From Denitrobaculum tricleocarpae (GTDB lineage Bacteria > Pseudomonadota > Alphaproteobacteria > Kiloniellales > Kiloniellaceae), in the NCBI RefSeq assembly GCF_007004665.1, contig NZ_ML660057.1:372001-436000 (forward strand): a DNA stretch of 64,000 nucleotides, in the 5' to 3' direction. The notes under the pieces were generated by a model. That model was not told where the DNA came from and ran no database searches. It was given only the letters and a program-made list of their open reading frames with translations. Positions 24,815 to 34,300 of this stretch are shown piece by piece; position 1 is the stretch's first letter; each line of letters opens with the position of its first letter. Made by a program: the position numbers and the translations under genes.

Positions 24815-26047
24815 ATGACACACGCAACGGCCATCATTATCGGCGCGGGACATGCCGGCCTCGCCATGAGCCGGGCTCTGACTCGCCGATCGATCGACCA
24901 CGTCGTTCTCGATCGTGGCGGGCCGGGCGATTCCTGGCACAAGGAGCGCTGGGACAGTCTGCATATGATCACACCCAATTGGGCCAACGGCCTTCCCGGT
25001 GCGCCGTACAAAGGTCCTGACCCGGACGGGTATATGTCGGCCAGGGAGTTTGCCGACAGTCTGGAACGCTATGCAAAAGCGATATCCGCCCCGTTGCGCA
25101 GCGGTGTGACCGTCACACGCCTTTCCAGCGAAGCGCGGTGTTTTCGCATCGAAACCGGCCAGGACCTCTTCACTGCTGAGACGGTTGTAAATGCCACAGG
25201 GGCAACGCGCCGGCCCAGGGTGCCCGCGCTCTCCCGCGATGTCCCGAAGAACGTTCTGCAGATCACCACGGATCGGTACCGCAATCCTGCGGCACTGCCG
25301 CCCGGAACCGTGCTTGTCGTTGGCGCATCGGCGTCCGGCGTTCAGATCGCACGAGAATTGCAGCTTTCGGGCCGACAGGTTGTTCTGGCCGTCGGCGGAC
25401 ACCTGCGCCTGCCGCGCCATTATCGCGGGCGTGACATTGATCACTGGCTTGATGTCTGCGGTATAAGCGACGAACGCGCGGTTGAGATCGAAGATCTCTC
25501 GCGGGCACGCAGATTGCCCTCTGCACAGCTTTTTAGCGCTGGACCGGTCGATCTGAACGCACTCCAGGAACTCGGCGTTGAAGTGGTTGGCCGCTTGTCC
25601 GCCATACGCAATGGCAAGGCGCTTTTCTCCGGTGGTCTTGCGAGTCTTGTTACGGCGGCGGATTTGAAGATGAACCGCACACTGCGGCGCATCGACGAGT
25701 GGCTCGACAGGTTGGCTTCGCCCGGCGAGATCGCTGCGCCGGACCAGCCGGAGCCGACCGCCATCGCTGCCGCCCCCCGCTTGTCGCTCGATCTGAGCGG
25801 TTCTCTTCGCACGATCGTCTGGGCGACCGGATACACACCTGATCACACGTGGATCGATGCGCCCGTATTTGATGCCCGCGGCCGGCTGCGGCACGACGGG
25901 GGCGTCTGTCCTGTGCCGGGGCTTTACATGCTTGGCCTGCCCATCTTGCGGCGCAGGCGGTCGCATCAAATCTCGGGCGCTGCGGCGGACACGCATGACC
26001 TTTCAATTCTTATCGGGCAGCACCTCGACGCGTGCCGTGCTGCCTGA
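24815..26047 (+). CDS. FAD/NAD(P)-binding flavoprotein monooxygenase-like oxidoreductase
   Basis: 410 residues from ATG 24815. First Rossmann motif AIIIGAGHAGLAMSRAL binds FAD; the second, TVLVVGASASGVQIAREL, fits NAD(P)H. GDSWHKERWDSLHMITPNW (split) and the ATGYTPD box near residue 355 are typical of CzcO/flavin-containing-monooxygenase-like proteins. Substrate unknown. The initiator at 24815 is preferred over 24779 because GGCAGCGAC precedes it and it begins the Rossmann strand. The stop lies 26 bp before the cysteine synthase fusion, so cotranscribed. Confidence 0.87.
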   Translation: MTHATAIIIGAGHAGLAMSRALTRRSIDHVVLDRGGPGDSWHKERWDSLHMITPNWANGLPGAPYKGPDPDGYMSAREFADSLERYAKAISAPLRSGVTVTRLSSEARCFRIETGQDLFTAETVVNATGATRRPRVPALSRDVPKNVLQITTDRYRNPAALPPGTVLVVGASASGVQIARELQLSGRQVVLAVGGHLRLPRHYRGRDIDHWLDVCGISDERAVEIEDLSRARRLPSAQLFSAGPVDLNALQELGVEVVGRLSAIRNGKALFSGGLASLVTAADLKMNRTLRRIDEWLDRLASPGEIAAPDQPEPTAIAAAPRLSLDLSGSLRTIVWATGYTPDHTWIDAPVFDARGRLRHDGGVCPVPGLYMLGLPILRRRRSHQISGAAADTHDLSILIGQHLDACRAA

Positions 26048-26073
26048 ACAGGCATACTCGGAGGAGCATTAAA

Positions 26074-27663
26074 ATGTCGAACATGTTTGTCGAACCGCCC
26101 GAAAAGCAGAACGCAGGGCAACACACCATAAATCGGCACACCGCGAACCGAAGTGGACCGAGGGCATCCATTCTCGAAACCATCGGCGGCACGCCCGTTG
26201 TGCGTCTGAACAACGTTGGACCGGGCCACGTGGCGCTTTTTGCCAAACTTGAGGCCTTCAACCCCCTGGGTTCGGTCAAGGACCGCTTGGCACTGGCCAT
26301 GATTGAGACGGCGGAGCGGTCAGGTGCGCTCAAACCCGGTCAGACCGTCGTCGAAGCGACCTCGGGCAACACGGGCGTCGGACTGGCCATGGTCTGTGCG
26401 CAAAAGGGTTACCCGCTGGTGATCGTCATGGCCGAGAATTTCAGCCTCGAACGCAGAAAGCTCCTGCGGTTTCTGGGAGCCAAGGTCATCCTGACACCCG
26501 CATCCGAGCGCGGAACCGGCATGTTCCGCACCGCCGAACGGCTCGCCGAAGCGCATGGCTGGTTCTTTTGCCGGCAGTTCGAGAACGAGGCCAACGCGGA
26601 ATTTCATGCACAAACCACCGCTCAAGAGATCCTCAGCGACTTTGAACAACTGGGGCTTGACTACTGGGTGACCGGTTTCGGTACCGGTGGCACGTTGAAG
26701 GGCGTTGCCGGAGAGCTGAAACAGCATCGCCCAAACACCCGCATCGTCCTGGCGGAACCCGATAACACGCAGATCCTCGCCAGCGGGGTGCCGCAACTAC
26801 GGCGACCGGATGGTGCGGCGGCGCGAAGCCATCCCAACGCGCGCGCTCACCCGATCCAGGGCTGGTCGCCCGATTTTATACCCAAGCTGGCTGGTGACGC
26901 GCAGGAGGCTGGCCTGATCGATATCTTCCAGCCCGTCTCCGGCGCGGATGCGCTGCAGGTTGCTCAGGACCTGGCACGGCGCGAAGGCATCTTTTGCGGA
27001 ATCAGCGGCGGGGCAACCGTGGCGGCGACGATCGCCATTGCCGAAGCCGCGCCCGGCGGCAGCACGATCCTCGCCATGGTCCCGGACACCGGAGAGCGGT
27101 ATCTGTCGACGCCGCTTTTCGATCATATCGAAGTCGAAATGAACGAGGAGGAGGCCGCAATCGCAAAATCGGCCAGCGCGCTTGCGGCGGTCGCACCATC
27201 TTCGTCCCCGCAGAAGGAACCGGCACCTCCGATCTCCGAGGAAGCGCTTGATCTTGTCAAAGAGGTCATTCGCGATGCAAACGCGCCTGTTGTGATGTTC
27301 GGCTTCGAGTGGTGCGAGTTCTGCTGGACGGTACGGCGCCTCTTTGACGCGGCCGGTGTTCCTTTCCGCTCCATCGATGTCGACAGCGCCGAGTATCGCA
27401 AAGAAGATCGCGGCGGCGACGTGCTGCGTGCACTGTTCTCGCATACGGGGATGCGGACCGTGCCGCAGGTTTTCATTGGCGGCACACTGGTCGGCGGCGC
27501 GAACGAAGTGCTTGCGGCGGCAGGTGACGGCTCTCTCGGCCACAGGCTGAAGCAGCTCGCACGACCGATTGATTTTACACCGGTCGCCGATCCGATGGAC
27601 TATCTGCCGAAATGGGTGCGCCGTCCATCCAGGGCGACATCGAGCGCAAACGCGGGTGCTTAA
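26074..27663 (+). CDS. Cysteine synthase-like PLP enzyme fused to glutaredoxin
   Basis: 529 residues from ATG 26074 (GGAGCATTAAA upstream). Residues about 40-345 are CysK/CysM-type: PLP lysine 69 in NPLGSVKDR, substrate loop EATSGNTGVG, phosphate loop GFGTGGTLKG and the C-terminal SGGATVAA. After an Ala/Pro-rich linker (about 355-385), residues 390-500 form a glutaredoxin: FGFEWCEFCWTVRRLF with Cys414/Cys417 and cis-Pro loop MRTVPQVFIGG. It could make cysteine, S-sulfocysteine or another thioether and reduce it in cis; S-sulfocysteine synthesis from thiosulfate would need a reductant such as this (inference). Confidence 0.9.
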   Translation: MSNMFVEPPEKQNAGQHTINRHTANRSGPRASILETIGGTPVVRLNNVGPGHVALFAKLEAFNPLGSVKDRLALAMIETAERSGALKPGQTVVEATSGNTGVGLAMVCAQKGYPLVIVMAENFSLERRKLLRFLGAKVILTPASERGTGMFRTAERLAEAHGWFFCRQFENEANAEFHAQTTAQEILSDFEQLGLDYWVTGFGTGGTLKGVAGELKQHRPNTRIVLAEPDNTQILASGVPQLRRPDGAAARSHPNARAHPIQGWSPDFIPKLAGDAQEAGLIDIFQPVSGADALQVAQDLARREGIFCGISGGATVAATIAIAEAAPGGSTILAMVPDTGERYLSTPLFDHIEVEMNEEEAAIAKSASALAAVAPSSSPQKEPAPPISEEALDLVKEVIRDANAPVVMFGFEWCEFCWTVRRLFDAAGVPFRSIDVDSAEYRKEDRGGDVLRALFSHTGMRTVPQVFIGGTLVGGANEVLAAAGDGSLGHRLKQLARPIDFTPVADPMDYLPKWVRRPSRATSSANAGA

Positions 27664-27666
27664 GTT

Positions 27667-28407
27667 ATGGGCGCAACAAACGTCTGTCTTCGGCACCGCC
27701 TTCACCGTCTTGACCGGCCAATCTGGTCCGCGCTGACAACGCGGCATGCCGGCTTTGCCGAGACGGAGGGTCCGGCGTGCGCCTATGCGGAAGATGTCGC
27801 ACCCTTCGGTGCCGTTGAACCAACAGGTCCACAGACGCAGGCCTGCCTGGTGCGGCTCGTCCGAAAACGCGCAAACGGTGTCACTTTCATGCAGTCTGAC
27901 GAGGTGTATGTTCCGGCGGACCTCGTCTGCACGCGCCAGGCAATGGGCGTGCAGATGCTGCTCGAGCACCCCATCGAGGCAGGCGAAACGGACATAATCT
28001 CGCTTCTGTCGGCGGACGACGTGCCGGAAATGATGCGCCTCGTGGAGTTGACGGCACCCGGCCCATTCGCAGCCCGGACCCGCTTGCTGGGGGCCTATTG
28101 GGGCATTCGGCTCGGTAGCCGCCTCGTGGCCATGGCGGGAGAACGCTTGCGTCTGCCCGGCTATTGCGAGATCAGCGCGGTTTGCGTTCATCCCGCGTAC
28201 CGAGGGCACGGGTTTGCACGTCGACTCGTGGCACATGTCGCCCAAGGCATACTGGCGCGCGATGAAGCACCTTTTTTGCACACCTATGCCGACAATCACG
28301 CTGCGATCGTGCTCTACAAAGCTCTGGGGTTCCGCCTCCGCCGCGAGATGCAAATTGCAACGCTGGTGGATGTCGAGGCGCGCGCAACAGTGCGGGGTCA
28401 GAGCTGA
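27667..28407 (+). CDS. GNAT family N-acetyltransferase (FR47-like)
   Basis: 246 residues. The acetyl-CoA-binding core is in the C-terminal half: ISAVCVHPAYRGHGFARRLVAHVAQ is the V-x-P-xx-R-G-x-G loop and YADNHAAIVLYKALGFRLRR the following helix and strand. The N-terminal 100 residues form the extra lobe of FR47-like members. The ATG is 3 bp after the stop of the fusion gene, suggesting translational coupling and a shared pathway, perhaps acetylation of a cysteine-type product (inference). Confidence 0.85.
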   Translation: MGATNVCLRHRLHRLDRPIWSALTTRHAGFAETEGPACAYAEDVAPFGAVEPTGPQTQACLVRLVRKRANGVTFMQSDEVYVPADLVCTRQAMGVQMLLEHPIEAGETDIISLLSADDVPEMMRLVELTAPGPFAARTRLLGAYWGIRLGSRLVAMAGERLRLPGYCEISAVCVHPAYRGHGFARRLVAHVAQGILARDEAPFLHTYADNHAAIVLYKALGFRLRREMQIATLVDVEARATVRGQS

Positions 28408-28477
28408 TGACGCACCAACGCCAGCGCATTCCCGGCTACAGCCGCCATGACTTTCACCCTTTTTTCAGGAGACGGCT

Positions 28478-29290
28478 ATGAACAGCACTTTTCAAACAGA
28501 CTTTTGCCCACTTGGGCCTTCCGGGCGGGTGCGGTCAGCGCCTGTCATGGCACTGCATTGCTCGGGCGCGAACGGAACCCAATGGGCTCATCTCGCCTCT
28601 CAATTTGACAGCGACACCGACTTCATCGCGCCCAACCTTGTGGGACCGGAAGCGGCAGCGGCGGGCTGGTCCATGCAGTCCTATTCGCTGGCAGAAGAAG
28701 CCAGGCCCCTGGTGGAACGCCTTCTCAGTGCAGCGCGCCCGGTTCACCTGGTCGGTCACTCCTACGGGGGCGCATTGGCGCTTCACATCGCCCGCCATTA
28801 CCCACAACATGTCGCCTCGCTGTGCCTCTACGAACCGACCTGCTTCAGCCTTCTGGCGCGGTCAGGCGAGAGTGACCAGCGGCTCTATCGCGAGCTTGAA
28901 ACCTTTGCCGCATCGCTGGAGGACGCAATTGAAGAAGGCCACGCGGCGTTTGCTGCCGAGGTATTTACGGATTTCTGGGGGGGCCTGGGCGCTTGGCTGG
29001 CGCTGCGTCTTGACCGACGGCGGGACTTGATCACATGGGCGCCCAAGGCCGCCCTGGACTTCGGCGCACTTCTTTACGAGCCGCAGGGACCGGATCTACC
29101 GCTGGCCCTGCCCGTGACGTTGCTGAGCGGCGCACAAACACGTGCCCATGCAAAACGGGTGATCGCCTTGTTGGCGAAAGAAGCACCGCAAGCAAATCTT
29201 GTCGAACTCGCGGGGGTCGGGCACCTGGGTCCTTTTACCGTCCGCGACAAGGTGTCAGGCATCATCAAGGATCATCTTTCCCGCGCATAA
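28478..29290 (+). CDS. Alpha/beta hydrolase
   Basis: 270 residues, start with AGGAGA upstream. The nucleophile elbow is VHLVGHSYGGALALHIARHYP (Ser); the oxyanion region VMALHCSGANGTQW and catalytic-His end GVGHLGPF are present, so the triad looks intact. No signal peptide. Substrate unknown. Last gene of the plus-strand run; a GST remnant and an AraC regulator follow. Confidence 0.88.
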   Translation: MNSTFQTDFCPLGPSGRVRSAPVMALHCSGANGTQWAHLASQFDSDTDFIAPNLVGPEAAAAGWSMQSYSLAEEARPLVERLLSAARPVHLVGHSYGGALALHIARHYPQHVASLCLYEPTCFSLLARSGESDQRLYRELETFAASLEDAIEEGHAAFAAEVFTDFWGGLGAWLALRLDRRRDLITWAPKAALDFGALLYEPQGPDLPLALPVTLLSGAQTRAHAKRVIALLAKEAPQANLVELAGVGHLGPFTVRDKVSGIIKDHLSRA

Positions 29291-29377
29291 CCTGTGGCTG
29301 AAGCTTTTCTTTTTCACTCGACCGGGCAGTGTCCAATGCTTTGTCTCACTCGGTTTGTCTGCCTGACAGCCTAGTGC

Positions 29378-29629
29378 GTGATCCTCTTTGAAGCCTTCGC
29401 GGGTATCTTTCCAATTCCTGGCATCCATTCGCGCTGGATCGGGCGGGCATCTGCGCCGGTCCTCGTCGGTCACGACCTCTGCCGGTACGGAGAGCGCGCC
29501 GCCATATCACTCACCGAAAAGGGCGTTGAATTCGCCCGGCATGAGATCGACCTCGTGAAAAATCGGATTGGTCTCTCATCCCCGATCGGCAAAACACCTG
29601 TGCCAACCGGAGATGAGGAGCCTGTCTGA
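29378..29629 (+). pseudogene. Glutathione S-transferase N-terminal remnant
   Basis: The frame reads ...PVLVGHDLCRYGERAAISLTEKGVEFARHEIDL then SSPIGKTPVPTGDEEPV and stops. This is the thioredoxin-like first half of bacterial GSTs (SHxLCPYxQRAxIxLxEKG, then SPxGKxPVL), with a deletion after EIDL and loss of the whole helical domain. No RBS or start fits. Lies in a 673-bp spacer (29291-29963) which otherwise holds nothing recognised. Confidence 0.55.
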
Positions 29630-29963
29630 GGAGGTAACATCATTTTCGGGCTCTACACCACAGGTGCCCGACGACAGGCGCGCATGCCGATCGGCTCATG
29701 ATCGTCCCCACGTTTCCGCCTGCGGCCCGGCCCTGATCACACGGACATGCCGTTCCAGAGGAAAAACGAGCAGGATTGTGCTCCCCGCAACAGAAGTCCC
29801 CGCGGCCAAAATCCCGTTTCAGATTAAATTCGGAACTTCTTCAGGAAACTCGACCGATCCGCACGTAAATGACGAAGACACATTCCACCGGTCACCGGCT
29901 CGGAAACCAAAAACAGTGAAACACAAGCAAAGGTTCAGGCCCGGTGTAACGATTGGACGCGAC

Positions 29964-30962
29964 ATGAGACTAGATCCTTTGACAGACATTGTAAGATCCC
30001 TCGATCTTGAGGGGGCGGTTTTTCTGAGAGCCGATTTTACCGCACCCTGGGCGATTAACGCCCGTGTTACCGAGCAGGATTGCAAGCCCTTCATGCCGAT
30101 CCCGCGTCGCATCATCGCCTACCACTTGATCACCGAAGGCGAGGCGGTTGTGTCTCTCGACACTTCGCAGGGCTATAAAGAACACTATCGCGCCAAGCCC
30201 GGTGACGTCATTTTTCTACCGTCCAATCCGGTTCACGTCCTTGCCAGCGGAACAGGCCAGCGGCCAGTGTCCAGTGATGATCTGCATTTGCCGGCGAGTG
30301 GGAATGGGCTGATGCGGCTCACCCATGGCGGCGGCGGCGACAGGACCCGGATGCTTTGTGGCTTTATCGGGAGCAATGGGGTGCCCAACCCCCTGCTCGA
30401 CACTCTGCCGGAGCTATTGGTGATCAGCATCGAGAGCCTTGAAACGCGCTCGTGGATCGAGGCCTCCGTCGCCATGGCAGCGCGGGAATTGGCGTCGGAG
30501 CGCTGCTCAAGCGATATGGTGGCTTCCGGCCTGTGCCGCATTCTGCTCATCGAAGCCCTGCGCACCCACATCGAGACCAACCCAACGCCCGTTGGATGGT
30601 TGAGTGGCATGGCGCATCCGCGCATCGCGCGGGCGCTGGCGCGCATTCATGCCGATGTGGCGGACCCGCCGCGTGTCGACGATCTCGCGAAATTGGTTGG
30701 CATGTCGCGCTCCTCATTCGTGGAGAGATTTACCGAAGTGATGGGCGTGGGTCCGCGGAAATACGTTGTGGCGCAAAGAATTTCCGTCGCCAAGTCGCTG
30801 TTGCGCGACTCTGAGCTTCCGACCGCCGCCATTGCCTTTCGCGTCGGATATAATGCGCCAGAGGCGTTCTCGCGCGCATTTAAGAAAGAAACCGGGTGTT
30901 CTCCCGGCGGGTGGCGTGGCGTCCGGAAGGGGAAATTCTGTGCCTCCAGCGCGGCCGCCTGA
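29964..30962 (+). CDS. AraC-family regulator with cupin sensor domain
   Basis: 332 residues from ATG 29964; the open frame extends 130 codons upstream but without family similarity. The N-terminal cupin (about 15-200) contains IAYHLITEGEAVVSL and KPGDVIFLPSNPVHVL. The C-terminal AraC domain includes PRVDDLAKLVGMSRSSFVERF and LPTAAIAFRVGYNAPEAFSRAFK. Cupin-6-type AraC regulators commonly control neighbouring dehydrogenase or hydrolase genes. Placed to regulate the 23.1-29.3 kb run (inference). Confidence 0.85.
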   Translation: MRLDPLTDIVRSLDLEGAVFLRADFTAPWAINARVTEQDCKPFMPIPRRIIAYHLITEGEAVVSLDTSQGYKEHYRAKPGDVIFLPSNPVHVLASGTGQRPVSSDDLHLPASGNGLMRLTHGGGGDRTRMLCGFIGSNGVPNPLLDTLPELLVISIESLETRSWIEASVAMAARELASERCSSDMVASGLCRILLIEALRTHIETNPTPVGWLSGMAHPRIARALARIHADVADPPRVDDLAKLVGMSRSSFVERFTEVMGVGPRKYVVAQRISVAKSLLRDSELPTAAIAFRVGYNAPEAFSRAFKKETGCSPGGWRGVRKGKFCASSAAA

Positions 30963-31143
30963 CCCACAAACCGGGCGTTGCAGTGCCAAGGACGCCTTGC
31001 GCCCGCCACTTCCACTTGGGTGCACGACTGAAATGTGAAATCCCTTCCCTTTGCAAAAGCCGCCATTCGCGTTTAGGTCACAGCACTTAGTGATTGCGTC
31101 AATCTCTTCGAGGCATGCAGTTCGTAACCAGGCCGGGCCCTAA

Positions 31144-31257
31144 ACAGAAGGAAATCGAACAATAAATGGTCTGGCCATTGTCTTGCGCGATGACGCTTAC
31201 GACAAGATACTCGCACCCCTTACCTTCGCCCCAGACGAATTAGATTCAGATCAAGTT
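31144..31257 (+). pseudogene. DsrE-family sulfur-relay protein remnant
   Basis: The frame opened after a stop at 31141 reads INGLAIVLRDDAYDKILAPLTFA, the conserved start of small DsrE/peroxiredoxin-like proteins (GLxIVLRDDAYDKxLTPLxFAYL). Similarity ends after the F-A pair and no start codon remains (AAT-GGT where M would be). The rest of 30963-31320 shows nothing recognised. Evidence is one strong motif of about 23 residues, so partial gene loss is the best reading. Confidence 0.5.
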
Positions 31258-31320
31258 CAGGGTGAATCGCCAATGACGATTTACCGAGCCTGTGCATCTG
31301 CCTTTACGACACGCCCTTGT

Positions 31321-34300
31321 CTAGACATCTCGAACTTCAAAGCTGCAGTCATCGACCCATTCTCTCAACAGTGAGGAAAGCGCGAGTGACGGGTTCGCGC
31401 CCGGTCGGACACTATCAGACTCGATCCGGACATCAGCCGGGTGGATCGCGTATTTCTTCGCGATATGATCTTTGATAGCGATCTGCTCGACGCTTGCACG
31501 AGGGTCATCCCGGGCTTCGGGAGAAACGTCGTAGATAACTTGATAGGTCCCGGGCAACCAACTGGCCCGTTGCAAGTCGCCGGTGGTCAGTCGGGTACAA
31601 TCGGGCAACAGGCTGCTTACGCTAAATGCCGGCATGGCAACGCGGTCTTGGCAATAGCGTCGCACATCTGTGGATGTCATGCACTGTGGCACACCCGTCG
31701 GAATCAGGGCTTCCGTCATGGTGGCGTCAATTATCACCCGGCCTTCAAGCTGAACCTGCACATCGAAGCGAAGAGTCCGCAAGGTCGGCATATCCCGGCG
31801 GCGGGTTACAACGGTCACCCTGCCCGACCGAGGCAAAGCGCCATACAGCGTGAAATGATCCAGCCGGTAGGGAAAAGCGACCTGGCCGGCCGCAACCGCA
31901 CCATACCAGCGCTCGGGCGCATGGTGCGGAAAGCCGTGGAACAGAGTGTCGAGAAGAATTGTCGGATTGTCATCAGCGGACGCTCGGGCACCAGCCGCAT
32001 CAAAATCAAAACTCGAGCAGTTGTCCCCCCATTTGATGGAATCGACGACCTGGAAAGCACCGTCGTGAAACAAACCTCCAGCGCCGTAAGGATCGCTTTC
32101 CACCCATTCATGTTCAAGCCTCTGCCAGACGTCAGGAGCGGACCCACCGGGCTCGCGGGAGCTTATCGCCACACCGGCAGGGCGTTTCTCGGGCACCCCG
32201 CCACGCACACGGTGAAAGGTGACCCGTTCCGACCCATCGGACATCGGTACCCGCCGGAACAGCAAGTCAAGCGGACCTGCATCAAGCAGGAGCCAGCCCC
32301 TAACCTCCAGCATATCGATCCGTCTGACCGGTGCTGCGGCAGCGTCCGCGCCAGCGCTCTCCAATAACAGGCCGGCGACACCGAGTAAGGGATAGGCAGG
32401 AATCACGTAACTCGGCTTGTGATCCTTCAACCAGGGTTGAGCATCCGGATCAATCCGGACGACGCCGGGTCCTGCGTCAACTGCTGGAGTGCTCTGTTTC
32501 TCCAATTCTCTGATCCTGAGGCAATAGTTACTCACCTCGTAGATACGCAGACCGTCGACCCACAGGCTGCCTTTTGCCCGGATCAGGACTGATTCGCTCT
32601 CATTGATGACTTCGACGATCTCGATTTCCGTCAGCACTTCCTTGTTTGCCGGAACCACTTGACCGCGGTAAGCCCAGACAAGCGCTTCGCCCAGTGCCGG
32701 GCTCTCGAAGCGTGGAAACTTGAAGCCTTGATGCAGGTTCTTCATCTTCACAACCGCTTTCAGAAGCGTGAAGAGCGCTTCCAGGCCCAGTGACCCGGCC
32801 TGAACAGGGTCCGTGAAGAAATGTGCCTTGAAGTACCATGCCGAGGGCTCAACCCGTTGCCGGCCCATGGCGCGGCCCAACCCGGCCTCTCCGCCATCCG
32901 GCCAAAAGCCGGTAACCTCGTCGACAAGACCGAGCAATCCCGATGGAAGCAAGGGCTGTTGTTTTCCGGCCAATACCGCTTTGCTTTCCTCCCTCGAAAC
33001 CACCTGCTGTGGCCCCTTGAGGACAGCCCGCATGGCGTCGGTCGTCGCAAGACCCCTTTGTTGGGCCAGGGCCTCAGGCGGGAAGAACCCAAAATCGGTC
33101 TCCAGGCTTATGATTGCGTCATCTCCAAGCCGGCAGGTGACCTCATAAAATACCAGCGTCATGGGACCGACTTGCGCGGCTTTAATGAAAGAAACCTCGA
33201 CGGTTACGGTTCCTGAATCCGGCCAAATCTCACGATGAGTTTTACAGTTCTTACCATTGAGATTCCGGACCTTCACCCGCTTGCCAAGCGCGTATCCCAT
33301 GTAGCTTGCGAACCAACCACAAGGTTGCAGCGCCACTTCACTCAAGACAGAGAAAGGCATGGTCCCGGTGCCGCCATCCCGGAAATACCAGGCATCGGCT
33401 GGAACATCGTACTCGGAAGTCAGTTTACCGCCGATCGTCGGGCGTCCTGGCGGGCAGTCGACTGAGAGGATGCGGGATATGAATTTGTAAGGTGGCCCAG
33501 GTAGTCTTGGCGGACAGCCCTCGACATCGAGTTCTCGATACATAGCCCCGAAGGCAGCCGACGGCCTGCCCCAGGCGCTGGCCATCAGTGACGCATGATC
33601 TCCAGGAACGTCACCACTTGGGGAAACAATTCGCCTTTCCGGCAAGGCATCGATGGAGGTCGAGCGCGAAGAGAGCGGCCAATCCCGAACCAGGGTGACC
33701 CCGAAGCGACGGCACAAAAACACCTTGAATCCGTCCGACCTGGCAAGCAGAGCGGCGTAGACTTTCGGCTGAACGCCGTCGATCACTTCCTCGATAAAGA
33801 TTTCGTAAGTGATATGGTGAAGTTTGTCAGGAACGACCTGTCCGCGGCACTCAAACTTAAAGGCCTCGCCTGTTGCTGGTTGAAAGCGCCAGCCATCGCG
33901 CTCGATGGTGAAACCCAAAGCCGCCACATAGAGCTCAAGAGCCTGCACGGCGGCTTCCGCCATAAGAGTGCCTGGCATGCAGGGGTCATTATGGAAATGG
34001 CCGTCATAGAACCAGGAGTCCATGGGGACATCGCATTCAGCCATGAGATAGCCGCGTCCCCAGGGTCCGCCAGCCGGGTCGAACAGGGGCACGCGATCGA
34101 TGAGCTGCATCCGGCCCGCGGGTATCTTGGGTGTCCGCTGATGCGCCGCGGCAAATTCGAAACCCGCACCAAAACAAGCGAACGCATCACCCTCAGCAAA
34201 GGCCTTTAGTTCCGCAGCTGAGAAACTGCGCTTGAGGCTTGTTGCGGGCGCGGGGTCCATTCGGGCATCAGATTTTGGTGCATCCTCGTCCGGAGACCAG

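Noticed and set aside
24584-25996. 470-codon minus frame opposite the flavoprotein
   Set aside because: Shadow of the real flavoprotein gene, which has clear Rossmann motifs on the plus strand.
26797-28353. 518-codon minus frame opposite the cysteine synthase fusion and GNAT
   Set aside because: Shadow frame of two well-supported plus-strand genes.
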